Notes: a model not told the origin generated them from the sequence alone. DNA of 64,000 nt from Chloroflexi bacterium HGW-Chloroflexi-10 (GCA_002840755.1 PHBZ01000031.1:1-64000); one strand, 5' to 3'; shown: positions 26,792 through 35,621, counted from the stretch's first letter. Numbers and translations: made by a program.

Positions 26792-26992
26792 ATGTTGTCT
26801 CTCGAAATCTCCAATGAAGAAAGCCAGATTCTCAAAAACGTTCTCGAAAACTGTCTCGCAGATCTAAGAATGGAAATCACCAAAACTGATAATTTGCGCT
26901 ATAAAGAAATGCTCAAAAAACGCAAAGCCGTTTTATTAAAAATCCGGGAAACCATTATAAAATTGGATGAAGAAGCCCCCATTGCAGGCTGA
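26792..26992 (+). CDS. Small conserved-type helical protein
   Basis: A 66-residue, highly charged, mostly helical protein starting MLSLEISNEE, with a coiled-coil-like middle (DLRMEITKTDNLRYKEM and KKRKAVLLKIRETI). Similar short proteins occur in Anaerolineae to my memory, with no known function. The start at 26792 has GGAGG at 26781-26785. The frame is open upstream to 26711, but that would run through the terminator hairpin. Expression would need read-through or antitermination. Confidence 0.65.
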   Translation: MLSLEISNEESQILKNVLENCLADLRMEITKTDNLRYKEMLKKRKAVLLKIRETIIKLDEEAPIAG

Positions 26993-27143
26993 CGAAAACC
27001 GTTCAATGCTGACCAATATACGGAAGTAGTCCGTCATTCACCAGACCGTCTCATCATGCGCTTCAAATTGAAACACGAATAATAATTAAATGACCTCTCA
27101 CATCCTGGTCGTAGCTATACTTCACAACTGTGAAAAAAGCAGT

Positions 27144-27171
27144 TTGCGTTTCTGGAAACCTGCTGTAAAAT
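27144..27171 (+). promoter_or_regulatory. Possible tag promoter
   Basis: TTGCGT (27144-27149) and TAAAAT (27166-27171) with a 16-nt spacer. The start near 27178 would put repeat copy C in the 5' leader of tag. The rest of 26993-27143 shows nothing I can name. Confidence 0.35.
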
Positions 27172-27180
27172 CGAACAAAT

Positions 27181-27266
27181 GGAATTTAGGGGCTTGATGT
27201 TTTAGAGGAGTAAATCCCCCTCTAAAACACCCTCATACCCCGATGTTTTGAGGTGATACAACAAAT
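27181..27266 (+). repeat. Interspersed hairpin repeat, copy C
   Basis: Left flank ATTTAGGGGC resembles the ATTAAGGGC of copies A and B. TGTTTTAGAGG (27198-27208) and CCTCTAAAACA (27219-27229) form a perfect 11-bp stem. The tail CCCCGATGTTTTGAGGTGAT matches copy B. Stem bases differ from copy B on both arms together, so pairing is kept. It ends 23 bp before the tag start codon. Confidence 0.75.
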
Positions 27267-27289
27267 GGTTTATCAGGAAAGGAAACGCA

Positions 27290-27850
27290 ATGTACCGTTG
27301 TCCATGGGCGCAAACCGAACTTTCTATCCCATACCATGATCAGGAATGGGGAAAACCGCTGCATGATGATCAAATGCTGTTTGAATTTCTCATCCTGGAA
27401 GGAGCCCAGGCCGGTTTAAGCTGGGAGACTATCCTCCGAAAACGCGATCGTTACCGCCTGGTGTTTGACCAATTTGACCCTGTGTGTGTGGCCGGATACA
27501 ACTCATTAAAAATTGAATCTTTAATGCAGGATGCCGGCATTATCCGCAACCGGCGAAAAATTGACGCGACCATTGCAAATGCGCGGATTTTTCTGGAAAT
27601 ACAGGCAAAACATGGCACGTTCGATCAGTTTATCTGGTCTTACGTGGATGGCACGCCTATTCAAAATCAATTCAAAACGTTGGCAGAACTGCCGGCCGAA
27701 ACTGAAATTTCACAAATAATCAGTAAAGACTTGAGAAAAATGGGGATGAGTTTTGTCGGCCCAACCATTATGTACGCCTTTATGCAGGCTACCGGCATGG
27801 TAAACGACCATATTGTGGATTGTTTTCGTTATCATCAGGTTCAGAAATAA
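27290..27850 (+). CDS. tag: DNA-3-methyladenine glycosylase I
   Basis: A 186-residue base-excision enzyme that removes 3-methyladenine from alkylated DNA. The zinc ligands of Tag are seen as Cys4 (MYRCPW), His16 (YHDQEWG) and His/Cys in NDHIVDCF near the C-terminus. The core EGAQAGLSWETIL follows the family. GGAAAGG lies upstream of the ATG. It heads a plus-strand cluster of small repair-like and housekeeping genes ending with an alkyltransferase-like gene. Confidence 0.94.
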   Translation: MYRCPWAQTELSIPYHDQEWGKPLHDDQMLFEFLILEGAQAGLSWETILRKRDRYRLVFDQFDPVCVAGYNSLKIESLMQDAGIIRNRRKIDATIANARIFLEIQAKHGTFDQFIWSYVDGTPIQNQFKTLAELPAETEISQIISKDLRKMGMSFVGPTIMYAFMQATGMVNDHIVDCFRYHQVQK

Positions 27851-27865
27851 ATCGGAGATGTTAAA

Positions 27866-28444
27866 ATGCAAAAAATAACCGCCCGCCTGGAAGCCGTTCT
27901 CATCACCCCGGCCCAGTCTCTGGAATCAGAAATTGTCTCAGAAGGGATTGTTAGCTTCGAAGGCTTACAGGGAGACTACCATAACGGCTATACCATCCGT
28001 AGCGGTGGACGCCAACCCGAATACCCGCGCGGCACCCAGATTCGTAACCGTCGGCAGATCTCTCTCCTTTCTGTGGAAGAACTGGCCGAAACGGCTGCTG
28101 AATTGGGCATTCCTGTCGTTCAACCGCAATGGTTAGCTGGCAACTTGGTCATAAGTGGCCTTCGGAAACTTTCCCTTTTACCTCCCAATGCCCGTTTTTT
28201 CTTTTCCGGTGGGGTTGTTCTGGTGAATGACGGTGAAAATTTCCCTTGTAGCCAACCGGCGAAAGTCACTCAAAAACATCATACCGAAAATCCGGGCATC
28301 GCTGCCCAATTTGTTAAAGCATCCATGCACCGCCGCGGACTGGTAGCCTGGGTGGAACATCCCGGCATCATCAAACCAGGTGAAACCTGTCAGGTCGAGA
28401 TTCCCAAACCATGGATCAATTATTGGGAGGACCAGCTCACATGA
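27866..28444 (+). CDS. MOSC domain protein
   Basis: A 192-residue MOSC domain like those of molybdenum cofactor sulfurases. It shows GLQGDYHNGYTIRSGGR, RQISLLSVEEL and a Cys in ENFPCSQPAK, the proposed sulfur-carrying position. The substrate is unknown. It starts 15 nt after tag and overlaps the next gene by 4 nt, so it is in the same operon. Confidence 0.85.
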   Translation: MQKITARLEAVLITPAQSLESEIVSEGIVSFEGLQGDYHNGYTIRSGGRQPEYPRGTQIRNRRQISLLSVEELAETAAELGIPVVQPQWLAGNLVISGLRKLSLLPPNARFFFSGGVVLVNDGENFPCSQPAKVTQKHHTENPGIAAQFVKASMHRRGLVAWVEHPGIIKPGETCQVEIPKPWINYWEDQLT

Positions 28445-29010
28445 ATTTGCATCCAGCGCCTGTTCCCCAGAGTTTCACAGGGGATTTTTTCAGAATGGAA
28501 CCTTTGCACCCGCGTCATGTGGAACTGGATTATGCCGCCGTGATGTCTACCAAACAATTCCTGCGTGCCTGGAGCAATAGTCCCTGGCCTCAGGATGATT
28601 TCACCATCGAAGATAACCGTAAAGATCTCGAATGGCATTATGATGAATTCGTTCAGCAAATAGCCTTCACTTATACCGTATTATCCCCGCGGGGTGATAC
28701 CTGTCTTGGCTGCGTATACATTAATCCGATAACCAGAATTGCAGAAGCTTCTGCGTCTGAATCTGTTTTATTAAACCAGTCAGCGGTTGTTTGTACCTGG
28801 TGGCTGATCCATTCCCTGCATGGTGCCTGCCAGGAACAATCATTTTTTAAACGCTTGGTAGCCTGGTTAAAAACGAAATGGCAATTTCCTGAAGTTCTGT
28901 TTGCCAATAATCCCCACACCCCGCACCAGGCCGCCATTTACCGTGAAAACAGTTTACAATTATGGTTAACCCTGGAAAAAAATTCGCGTTATCAACAACT
29001 TTGGAAATAG
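28441..29010 (+). CDS. GNAT-like acetyltransferase
   Basis: A 189-residue protein resembling a GNAT subgroup with FTYTVLSPRGDTCLGCVYINP in the middle strands. The usual acetyl-CoA RxxGxG loop is not obvious, so this is a weak family call. Translation starts at the ATG at 28441, which overlaps the TGA of the MOSC gene. Confidence 0.55.
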   Translation: MNLHPAPVPQSFTGDFFRMEPLHPRHVELDYAAVMSTKQFLRAWSNSPWPQDDFTIEDNRKDLEWHYDEFVQQIAFTYTVLSPRGDTCLGCVYINPITRIAEASASESVLLNQSAVVCTWWLIHSLHGACQEQSFFKRLVAWLKTKWQFPEVLFANNPHTPHQAAIYRENSLQLWLTLEKNSRYQQLWK

Positions 29011-29027
29011 ATCATCTGGGAGAAATC

Positions 29028-29429
29028 ATGGATTTTGATACCTTAAAACGCTTTCTATTTAATCTGCCCGGCGCACGATTGGAATTCCCCTTTGGAACTG
29101 AGATTATGGTTTACAAGATTTTGGGGAAGATGTTCATCCTGATTGACTGGGAGGAGAACCCCATCTCCATCAATCTTAAATGCGATCCGGCCTATGCTGT
29201 CGAATTACGCCGGAAAAACTTTGCCATTACGCCAGGGTATCACATGAACAAAACCCATTGGAATACTGTTTTGTTGGATGGCAGCCTGGAAGATGATTTC
29301 GTCTTTGAATTGATCCAGCAATCTTACGACCTGGTTGTTTCCGAATTACCCAAACGCTTGCAGCGCGAGGTGGAAAAGTTAAAAGTGAGTGAAGCGCACA
29401 GAAAAAAATTATTGGATGAAGGCTCCTGA
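29028..29429 (+). CDS. MmcQ/YjbR family protein
   Basis: A 133-residue YjbR-like protein (CyaY-like fold). Family features are a PGARLEFPFG N-terminal motif, KMFILID, ISINLKCDPAYA and GYHMNKTHWNTVLLDG. Its function is unestablished, although members have been proposed to bind DNA. The ATG at 29028 is preferred, with GGGAGA upstream; the frame is open to 28962 inside the previous gene. Confidence 0.85.
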   Translation: MDFDTLKRFLFNLPGARLEFPFGTEIMVYKILGKMFILIDWEENPISINLKCDPAYAVELRRKNFAITPGYHMNKTHWNTVLLDGSLEDDFVFELIQQSYDLVVSELPKRLQREVEKLKVSEAHRKKLLDEGS

Positions 29430-29443
29430 AAAGGAAATTCCTT

Positions 29444-29770
29444 GTGAAAACAACCCCTGCAAATCCATCCTACCGCGATTTAATCTATGCTATTGTGCGC
29501 CAGATTCCAACCGGTAAAGTTGTCAGTTATGGGCAAATAGCACGAATGGTGCCCCATTGTACCGCCAGAATGGTTGGTTTTGCTTTGGCATCCACACCGG
29601 CAAACCAAGACATTCCCTGGCAGCGTGTCATCAATTCTCAGGGAAAAATCAGCCCGCATGGTGCAGGTTTTGGCTCAGCCTTGCAGCGCAGCTTACTCGA
29701 AGATGAGGGTGTCATATTTAATGCGGAAGGCAGCGTTGATTTTGAGCGCTTTGGATGGCAGCCTGCATGA
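29444..29770 (+). CDS. Alkyltransferase-like protein (ATL)
   Basis: A 108-residue MGMT-fold DNA-binding protein. The PCHR active-site motif of O6-methylguanine methyltransferases is PWQR here, so the acceptor cysteine is Trp, the mark of ATL proteins that bind damaged bases and recruit nucleotide excision repair. The SYGQIARMV helix-turn-helix and MVGFALASTP are intact. It starts with GTG at 29444 and overlaps the following glycosyltransferase gene by 4 nt. With tag it suggests an alkylation-damage theme. Confidence 0.88.
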   Translation: MKTTPANPSYRDLIYAIVRQIPTGKVVSYGQIARMVPHCTARMVGFALASTPANQDIPWQRVINSQGKISPHGAGFGSALQRSLLEDEGVIFNAEGSVDFERFGWQPA

Positions 29771-31344
29771 AAAATAGTAGCTCTGAACAGCGCCGGAATT
29801 TTAACCTCCTGCTGCTGGCTGCCCTGGCAGTATTCATTTTATGTATTTTCCCAAATGCGACCGGTGCCAAAGATTCCAATATGTTGGCTGTTTTTGAAAT
29901 AGACGAATTTGCACAATACCCGCATTTAATCCGCATGCTTACCGCGGGCGATAGTCTCTATCAGACATTGCGTAATTTTCTGATTTATCTGCATTATTTT
30001 TACGGATATCCGTTTTATTTCTTTTCTGCGATTACCATGTTAATCCCACGCTTGCTTATGGGAAATGAATGGTCTCAGCACACCCAGGCGATTCTTACCA
30101 TCCTGCGCCAGATGATTGGGGTTTTGCCCATGCTGGCTTCCGGCCTGCTATGGACATGGATGCTTACCCGCTTTGCCTCTCGCTGGAAAAGCCTGCTGGT
30201 TTTCCTTACCCTGATCAGTATTCCGGCTGTTTTTGCCAATAATTTTTGGTGGCACCCGGACAGCCTGGCCTTCCTGTTCGTCAGCCTGACATTTTTCTGT
30301 TTTGAGCGCGACAACCTTCAATTCAACAGGTTTTACTGGTTGGCTGCTTTTTGTACAGGGCTGGCTGCCGGCACCAAACACTTGGGCGAATTTTTCGTTC
30401 TGGTGGTGCCAGTCTACTTGGCTTGGGGCATCTTTTCGAAACGAATATCCTGGGCAAAAGCTGCCCTGCTGGCAGGTGGTTTTCTGGCAGTGATGGCTTT
30501 AGCTGTGGTCATATCCAACCCATTGTTATTGCTGCCAATCGAACGCGGTGAAATAATCCGTTATCAGTTGATACAATGGCGGGAAACCACCCAGGGCAGT
30601 CTGGTAGCGCATCAGGGATTGACCCTCAATCAGCAAACAATCCAGTTCCTTTTCTCCAATAGCGGCGGTATCATACTGAGTCTTTTTTCCCTGATTGGTC
30701 TGATACATGCCAGTTTGAAATCCGAAAAACGTATCTTTTATACCCTCATCCTCGCCTGGTTGATCCCATTTGGTTGGGTCACCTTGGGCGGCTCATCTTT
30801 GCGCCCGCATTACCTCATTCCACTTCTGATTCCTTTGTTGGCCGCGGGCCTGATGGTAGGGCTGCAGCTCCAATCCGGGCGCTACCGAAATATCTTTTTG
30901 GCCATCGTCGTTTTTCAATTAATGGTTTCCGCCTGGTATGATTTTCAGGTTATCCGTAGCACCCTTAACCGGGAAACGGATTCCCAAAGTATCCGCTTTT
31001 ATCATTATGTTGCAGACGAAATCCTGTCTGATATGGAACCTGCCCCCGGATTAATTTTCCGTGACTGGCAAATCTATATTCCGGAAGATGTGGATTACGA
31101 GGTGGTATTTGATTGGAATAACGCCACCTATACCCGGTTGGAAGAAATTCAACCGGATATTCTCTTGCTGGAACAGGAACGTATTCGCTTATTCAGTGGA
31201 CAGGAAGAGGGCACCCAACTGGCCCAGGGTGTGGACGGCAGTGACTGGTTTATTTTTTATTCGGATGCAGCCAACAACCACATTCAGGGGTATCACCTCA
31301 TTTATGAAAACCAGTTTGGTAAGGTCTTTGTTAAGAATCCCTGA
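29767..31344 (+). CDS. GT-C family membrane glycosyltransferase
   Basis: A 525-residue protein with about 11 or 12 hydrophobic segments and a C-terminal soluble part of about 120 residues. The acidic residues in the first extracytoplasmic loop (FEIDEFAQYPHL) match the catalytic position of PMT/ArnT-type (GT39-like) enzymes that use lipid-linked sugars. Acceptor and donor are unknown. The ATG at 29767 overlaps the TGA of the ATL gene. Confidence 0.7.
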   Translation: MKNSSSEQRRNFNLLLLAALAVFILCIFPNATGAKDSNMLAVFEIDEFAQYPHLIRMLTAGDSLYQTLRNFLIYLHYFYGYPFYFFSAITMLIPRLLMGNEWSQHTQAILTILRQMIGVLPMLASGLLWTWMLTRFASRWKSLLVFLTLISIPAVFANNFWWHPDSLAFLFVSLTFFCFERDNLQFNRFYWLAAFCTGLAAGTKHLGEFFVLVVPVYLAWGIFSKRISWAKAALLAGGFLAVMALAVVISNPLLLLPIERGEIIRYQLIQWRETTQGSLVAHQGLTLNQQTIQFLFSNSGGIILSLFSLIGLIHASLKSEKRIFYTLILAWLIPFGWVTLGGSSLRPHYLIPLLIPLLAAGLMVGLQLQSGRYRNIFLAIVVFQLMVSAWYDFQVIRSTLNRETDSQSIRFYHYVADEILSDMEPAPGLIFRDWQIYIPEDVDYEVVFDWNNATYTRLEEIQPDILLLEQERIRLFSGQEEGTQLAQGVDGSDWFIFYSDAANNHIQGYHLIYENQFGKVFVKNP

Positions 31345-31349
31345 TTCGA

Positions 31350-31378
31350 TTGCATCACAGTTCCATTTTCCTTATACT
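31350..31378 (+). promoter_or_regulatory. Promoter of the 68-residue protein gene
   Basis: TTGCAT (31350-31355) and TATACT (31373-31378) are separated by 17 nt and begin 5 nt after the glycosyltransferase stop. The start near 31385 falls at the AAAAGGAG ribosome site. Confidence 0.5.
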
Positions 31379-31398
31379 GATAGAAAAGGAGCAACGCT

Positions 31399-31605
31399 AT
31401 GCCTGAATCCGAGGAAATTTGGTATTTTCTACCAGGAATAAACCCGCGGCAAGTCCACGAATCTGTCCTGCTCAAAGATTCGCCGCTGCCATTAAATAAA
31501 AATCCGGAGTTACCTTTTTTTCTGAGAATCAAAGAATGGCTTTTTCCCCCGCAACATGAATATCCACTGCCTATCCGTCAAATTGACCAATACAAATTCC
31601 TCTGA
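31399..31605 (+). CDS. Small protein of unknown function
   Basis: A 68-residue protein with no recognised domain, rich in Pro, Glu and aromatic residues (EEIWYFLPGINPRQ, PLPIRQIDQYKFL). It is supported by a good AAAAGGAG at 31384-31391, a 7-nt spacing and its own promoter. It is soluble, with no signal peptide. Confidence 0.55.
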   Translation: MPESEEIWYFLPGINPRQVHESVLLKDSPLPLNKNPELPFFLRIKEWLFPPQHEYPLPIRQIDQYKFL

Positions 31606-31669
31606 AATTCTTTCTTTTACTATTCCGAACTGAATTAATCATTCACATCAATCACCTTCATCCGATTCT

Positions 31670-31698
31670 GTGACAAACTATTGAGAACAGCATATAAT
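31670..31698 (+). promoter_or_regulatory. Promoter of the F420 operon
   Basis: GTGACA (31670-31675) and TATAAT (31693-31698) are separated by 17 nt. Transcription should start near 31705, before the SnoaL-like gene that heads the long plus-strand run to 37874. Confidence 0.6.
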
Positions 31699-31754
31699 CA
31701 TTTCAAGGTTTTATTCACATGATCACCCGGTATTAACCGACAGAAGGAAAACGG

Positions 31755-32174
31755 ATGAATCGCTACCAACAAATACAAGAAACTGCTCAGCGTTGGATGA
31801 ATGTGATTTGGACACAATACGATCTGGCGCAATTCGACAATATTCACCACCCGGACTTTATCGATCATAGCCCGGCCGGGCGGGACAGCAGCCGTTCCGC
31901 TTACCGCGAAAGTGTCATTGAACTCTTCAATATCTTTCCGGATTTCAGAACCCGGGTAGAAGATATCGTTATCGACGAAATCCAGGGAAAAGCGGCCATT
32001 CGCTGGTCGGCAAGCGGTACACAGGCGGGAGAGTTTTTGGGGTTGGCTGCCACCCACAAGTTAATCTCTTTTGAAGGGATCGAGATCATTAGCGTCGACC
32101 AACACGGAATGATCACCGCTCGCTGGGGTGAATGGGATGGTCTCAATTTATTGCAGCAAATCACTACTGAATAA
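31755..32174 (+). CDS. SnoaL-like / ester cyclase family protein
   Basis: A 139-residue NTF2-fold protein of the SnoaL-like group: NIHHPDFIDHSP, DFRTRVEDIVIDEIQGKAAI and GEFLGLAATHKLISFEGIEI. Such proteins act as small hydrolases, isomerases or cyclases, and the substrate is not predictable. It is the first gene of the F420 operon and precedes the deazaflavin-dependent reductase by 9 nt. Confidence 0.78.
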   Translation: MNRYQQIQETAQRWMNVIWTQYDLAQFDNIHHPDFIDHSPAGRDSSRSAYRESVIELFNIFPDFRTRVEDIVIDEIQGKAAIRWSASGTQAGEFLGLAATHKLISFEGIEIISVDQHGMITARWGEWDGLNLLQQITTE

Positions 32175-32183
32175 GGAGACAAC

Positions 32184-32768
32184 ATGTTCAAACCAGCCCG
32201 GATAGAAAACAAAGAAATGCGCAGCACATTTCGCTATTTTAATAAGTTTATGCTGCTGCTGTGGAAACTGGGGTTATCCGATTGGATCAACCTCTGGCCT
32301 ACCATTTTTGGCCAGTACATGGTGATTACCCACATTGGACGAAAAACGGGCTATAAGCGACTCACCCCCGTGAATTATGCTGTGATTGATGGCGAATTGT
32401 ATTGCACTGCTGGTTTTGGCTCCGAATCGGACTGGTATCGCAATATTAAAGCAAATTCTCATGTCGAAATCTGGTTAACCGAAGGACGCTGGGAGGGGGA
32501 AGCTCGGGATATTTCCGACCATCCGGATCGGGTTAAAATCATTCGGGAAGTTGTTTTAGCCAGTGGCTTTGCCGCCCCCATGATGGGTTTACATCCCAAA
32601 AAGATGGATGATTCAGTTCTTGCAGAATACACCCGCGACTACCGCTTGGTACATATAAGCCGCATTGATCAACGTACCGGTCGTGACGGTCCTGGCGAAC
32701 TGGCATGGGTCTGGCCCCTGATTGCAGCTATTCTGCTCATTTGGGGCTTTCGGCGGAGGAAATCATGA
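32184..32768 (+). CDS. F420-dependent (Ddn-like) oxidoreductase
   Basis: A 194-residue split-barrel protein of the deazaflavin-dependent nitroreductase (Ddn) family. The core GRKTGYKRLTPVNYAVIDGE and SDWYRNIKANSHVEIWL is diagnostic. It ends in one hydrophobic helix (WVWPLIAAILLIWGF), suggesting membrane association, which fits quinone reduction by F420H2. Its location in the same operon as cofC and cofD supports F420 as cofactor. It overlaps the GNAT gene by 4 nt. Confidence 0.87.
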   Translation: MFKPARIENKEMRSTFRYFNKFMLLLWKLGLSDWINLWPTIFGQYMVITHIGRKTGYKRLTPVNYAVIDGELYCTAGFGSESDWYRNIKANSHVEIWLTEGRWEGEARDISDHPDRVKIIREVVLASGFAAPMMGLHPKKMDDSVLAEYTRDYRLVHISRIDQRTGRDGPGELAWVWPLIAAILLIWGFRRRKS

Positions 32769-33298
32769 GTTCAGAACCTTATCTCATTCGTCCGGCAGTG
32801 ATTGAAGATTATGATAATCTCTGTAAAATCATGCATATTGTCGACCGGTACCATGCAGAGCAGCACCCGGAACGCTTTAGAAGCGTTTCAGAGGGAAGAG
32901 CCTGGTCTCTGGACTATATTCAAGGTATTCTGGATAATCCCAATAATCAAATCTTTCTGGCAGAATTGGCTGCCACCCCGGTAGGTTATATAGTTGTTTT
33001 TGTCATTGACCCACCCGAACTGCCTATTTTTATCCAGGATCGCTTTGCCAGTATTGAAAATCTGGGTGTTCTCACCCAGGCGCGGCGCTTGGGTATCGGC
33101 AAAGCATTAATGAAAACCGCAGAACGATGGGCTGCCAGACATGGAGCAAAACGCATCGATTTATCTGTATATTTGTTTAACCAACCGGCAATTGATCTTT
33201 ATGATGCGCTGGGGTACGTGGCTGTCAGCCAAAAAATGAGTAAACCTGTGGAGTTAGAAAATAATGCTTCGATCTCAGATGCTGGAGCAATTGAGTGA
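32765..33298 (+). CDS. GNAT family N-acetyltransferase
   Basis: A 177-residue GNAT. The conserved loop is NLGVLTQARRLGIGKALM (QxxRxxGxG/A type) and ends LFNQPAIDLYDALGY, a RimI-like C-terminal motif. Translation starts at the ATG overlapping the preceding TGA. It also overlaps the next gene by 35 nt. The substrate is unknown. Confidence 0.88.
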   Translation: MSSEPYLIRPAVIEDYDNLCKIMHIVDRYHAEQHPERFRSVSEGRAWSLDYIQGILDNPNNQIFLAELAATPVGYIVVFVIDPPELPIFIQDRFASIENLGVLTQARRLGIGKALMKTAERWAARHGAKRIDLSVYLFNQPAIDLYDALGYVAVSQKMSKPVELENNASISDAGAIE

Positions 33299-33941
33299 CT
33301 ATATAGTCAAACAGGCTTGTGAACATCCGTTAAGAGTAGCCATTGATGGCGTGGATGCTGCCGGGAAATCACGTCTGGTTAAAGAGCTGCTCTTTCCATT
33401 GCGGAAACACCGCCGGCCCATCATTACCATTTCTCTGGATAATTTTCATCATCCACGTCAATATCGTTACCGGCGTGGTGAAGAATCGCCCGAAGGTTAT
33501 TATTACGATTCCTTTAACTACCCGGCTATCATTGAAAATGTGTTAAAACCCTTGGGACCGGATGGTAGCCGTAATTACAGTACGGGAGTATTTGACTTAA
33601 CCACCAACACCGATAAAAACCATCCGGAAGAGCGCGCTGAGGACAATGCCATTCTGCTTATGGATGGAATCTTCATGATGCGCCCGGAATTAAATGGATT
33701 TTGGGATCTGACAATTTTTTTGGATATCAGCTTCGAAACCAGTATTGAGCGCGCAATTCAACGTGATTTAACCATTATGGGTTCCTATGAGGCCCTCCAA
33801 CGCCGCTATCAACGCCGTTATATTCCTGGCCAGGAATTGTATTTGCAATTATGTCATCCCAAACAACGCGCCAATGTACTCATCGAAAACGACGATTTCC
33901 GTAACCCCGTAATATATTTCCAAAGACAGGTTGCCGGATAA
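33264..33941 (+). CDS. Uridine kinase-like P-loop kinase
   Basis: A 225-residue kinase with Walker A GVDAAGKS (near residue 29), a DNFHHPRQYRYRRGEESPEGYYYDSF substrate segment (DNFHHP then RRGEESP) and DGIFMMRPELNGFWD matching the uridine kinase/phosphoribulokinase fold. The actual acceptor could be a nucleoside or another alcohol. It begins inside the 3' end of the GNAT gene and stops 1 nt before the ComB-like gene. Confidence 0.82.
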   Translation: MLRSQMLEQLSDYIVKQACEHPLRVAIDGVDAAGKSRLVKELLFPLRKHRRPIITISLDNFHHPRQYRYRRGEESPEGYYYDSFNYPAIIENVLKPLGPDGSRNYSTGVFDLTTNTDKNHPEERAEDNAILLMDGIFMMRPELNGFWDLTIFLDISFETSIERAIQRDLTIMGSYEALQRRYQRRYIPGQELYLQLCHPKQRANVLIENDDFRNPVIYFQRQVAG

Positions 33942-33942
33942 C

Positions 33943-34680
33943 ATGCCCACAACACATAACAATCTGTTTACCGCTCAAAACGAGTTTGATATCCGTTGCG
34001 AATGGGGTATGGATGGTCTCGAGTGCCTTATGGGCAATGTTGACGCCGTTATCATTGTCGATGTCTTGTCATTTTCAACATGCGTGGATATCGTGGTTGC
34101 TGGAAACGCCTTGGTTTTTCCATACGACGGGGAATTGGAAAACCTGGAAGAATTTGCTATGGCCCATAACGCCCAAATTGCCTGCCGCAAGCGTACCCTT
34201 GATTCGCTTTCACTCTCCCCAGCCTCATTAACAACAATTCCCGCTGATACACGTCTGGTACTGCCTTCCCTCAACGGCTCACGATTAAGTAAACGCAGTC
34301 AGGCGCCCGCAACCTTCACAGCCTGTCTGCGAAACGCTCGTGCGGTAGCGCACGCAGTGCAATCCTTTGCCAGTAAGATTTGTGTAATTCCGGCCGGGGA
34401 AAAATGGCCCAACGGTAACTTACGCCCGGCATTCGAGGATATGATTGGTGCAGGCGCTGTGATCAGTAACCTGGAAGGCAAACGCTCTCCGGAAGCAAGT
34501 GTCTGTCAGCAAGCTTTTCTCACCTATAAATCTGATTTGCTGCAAATCCTGTCATCTTGCAGTTCTGGCAAAGAACTGTTGCAGCAAAGTTTCTTTGAAG
34601 ACGTCCGTCTGGCGTCTGCCTGTGACAGCAGCGCAACTGTTCCCATACTGAAAAACAACGCCTATCAATCATTTCTATAA
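33943..34680 (+). CDS. ComB-like 2-phosphosulfolactate phosphatase homologue
   Basis: A 245-residue member of the ComB family. Family motifs are present: VIIVDVLSFST, LVLPSLNGSRL, CLRNARAVA, ICVIPAGEKW, EDMIGAGAVI and DSSATVPIL. ComB dephosphorylates 2-phosphosulfolactate in coenzyme M synthesis, but here it lies with cofD and cofC, whose natural chemistry involves 2-phospholactate or PEP. A role on a phospholactate-like compound is therefore possible (inference). I chose the ATG at 33943. Confidence 0.8.
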   Translation: MPTTHNNLFTAQNEFDIRCEWGMDGLECLMGNVDAVIIVDVLSFSTCVDIVVAGNALVFPYDGELENLEEFAMAHNAQIACRKRTLDSLSLSPASLTTIPADTRLVLPSLNGSRLSKRSQAPATFTACLRNARAVAHAVQSFASKICVIPAGEKWPNGNLRPAFEDMIGAGAVISNLEGKRSPEASVCQQAFLTYKSDLLQILSSCSSGKELLQQSFFEDVRLASACDSSATVPILKNNAYQSFL

Positions 34681-34718
34681 TAATCTGAAAACTGAAAACT
34701 TTTTCAAAGGAAACACTA

Positions 34719-35621
34719 TTGAAAACCTACCCCTTTATGCAAGTTGACGCCTTCACTACCCGGGCATTGGGGGGCAATCCCTGTGCCGTCTTCTTCAATA
34801 CAGAAGACCTGGACGATACGGTCATGTTGGCCATCACTCGTGAAATGAACCTGTCCGAGTCAGCTTTTGTACGCCCGTCACAAATTGCTGATTTTGGCGT
34901 GCGTTACTTTACCCCCATGGGTGAAATTCCTCTGGCGGGTCACCCCACGATTGCTACTGTCTACGCATTGGTCTTTTCCGGCCGGTTGGCACTCCAGGGC
35001 GAAAGCACCCGCATCCAATTAGAATTAAAAGTAGGTCCTATTCCTGTGGAAATCACCGCAAAAGATGGCAAAGTTCAGCACATTACCATGAATCAGAAGA
35101 AACCACAGTTTCAAACTGTTTTTGATCCGGCTGATGTGCTGCCTGTCTTTGGGTTAACTGAGGAAGATATCCTGCCCGGGTTTCCCATCCAGACGATTAG
35201 CACCGGTACACCCCAATTAATGATCTGCGTAAAAAATCTGGATGCTTTGAAAAAAATGAACACCAATTCTCAGGCGTATTCGGCTCTGCACAGTCGCAGT
35301 GATTGGTTCTCTACACATATTTTTTGTCTGGGTGGTATTACTCCCGCCGGACAAACCTTTGCACGTCATCTCAGTCCACCCCCGGATATCTTTGAAGATC
35401 CTTTCACCGGTTCGGCTACCGGTGGCATGGCGGCTTATCTCTGGCACTACGGTCTGCTGAAAGAACCAACTTTCACTGCAGAACAAGGGCACTGGATGGC
35501 GCGCCCCGGCCAGGCTGCTGTGGAAGTGGTTGGCCTGCGGGAAAACATTGAAACGGTGCGGGTTGGTGGGCCTGCAGTAACGGTTTTGACAGGCTCACTG
35601 CACCTGCCGGACAGGCTATGA
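34719..35621 (+). CDS. PhzF family isomerase/epimerase
   Basis: A 300-residue PhzF-like protein with two pseudo-symmetric halves: QVDAFTTRALGGNPCAVFF, NLSESAFV (catalytic Glu region), GEIPLAGHPTIATV and EDPFTGSATGGMAAYLW. The substrate is unknown. It starts with TTG at 34719 after AAAGGA; the next ATG at 34737 lacks a ribosome site. It overlaps cofD by 4 nt. Confidence 0.9.
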   Translation: MKTYPFMQVDAFTTRALGGNPCAVFFNTEDLDDTVMLAITREMNLSESAFVRPSQIADFGVRYFTPMGEIPLAGHPTIATVYALVFSGRLALQGESTRIQLELKVGPIPVEITAKDGKVQHITMNQKKPQFQTVFDPADVLPVFGLTEEDILPGFPIQTISTGTPQLMICVKNLDALKKMNTNSQAYSALHSRSDWFSTHIFCLGGITPAGQTFARHLSPPPDIFEDPFTGSATGGMAAYLWHYGLLKEPTFTAEQGHWMARPGQAAVEVVGLRENIETVRVGGPAVTVLTGSLHLPDRL

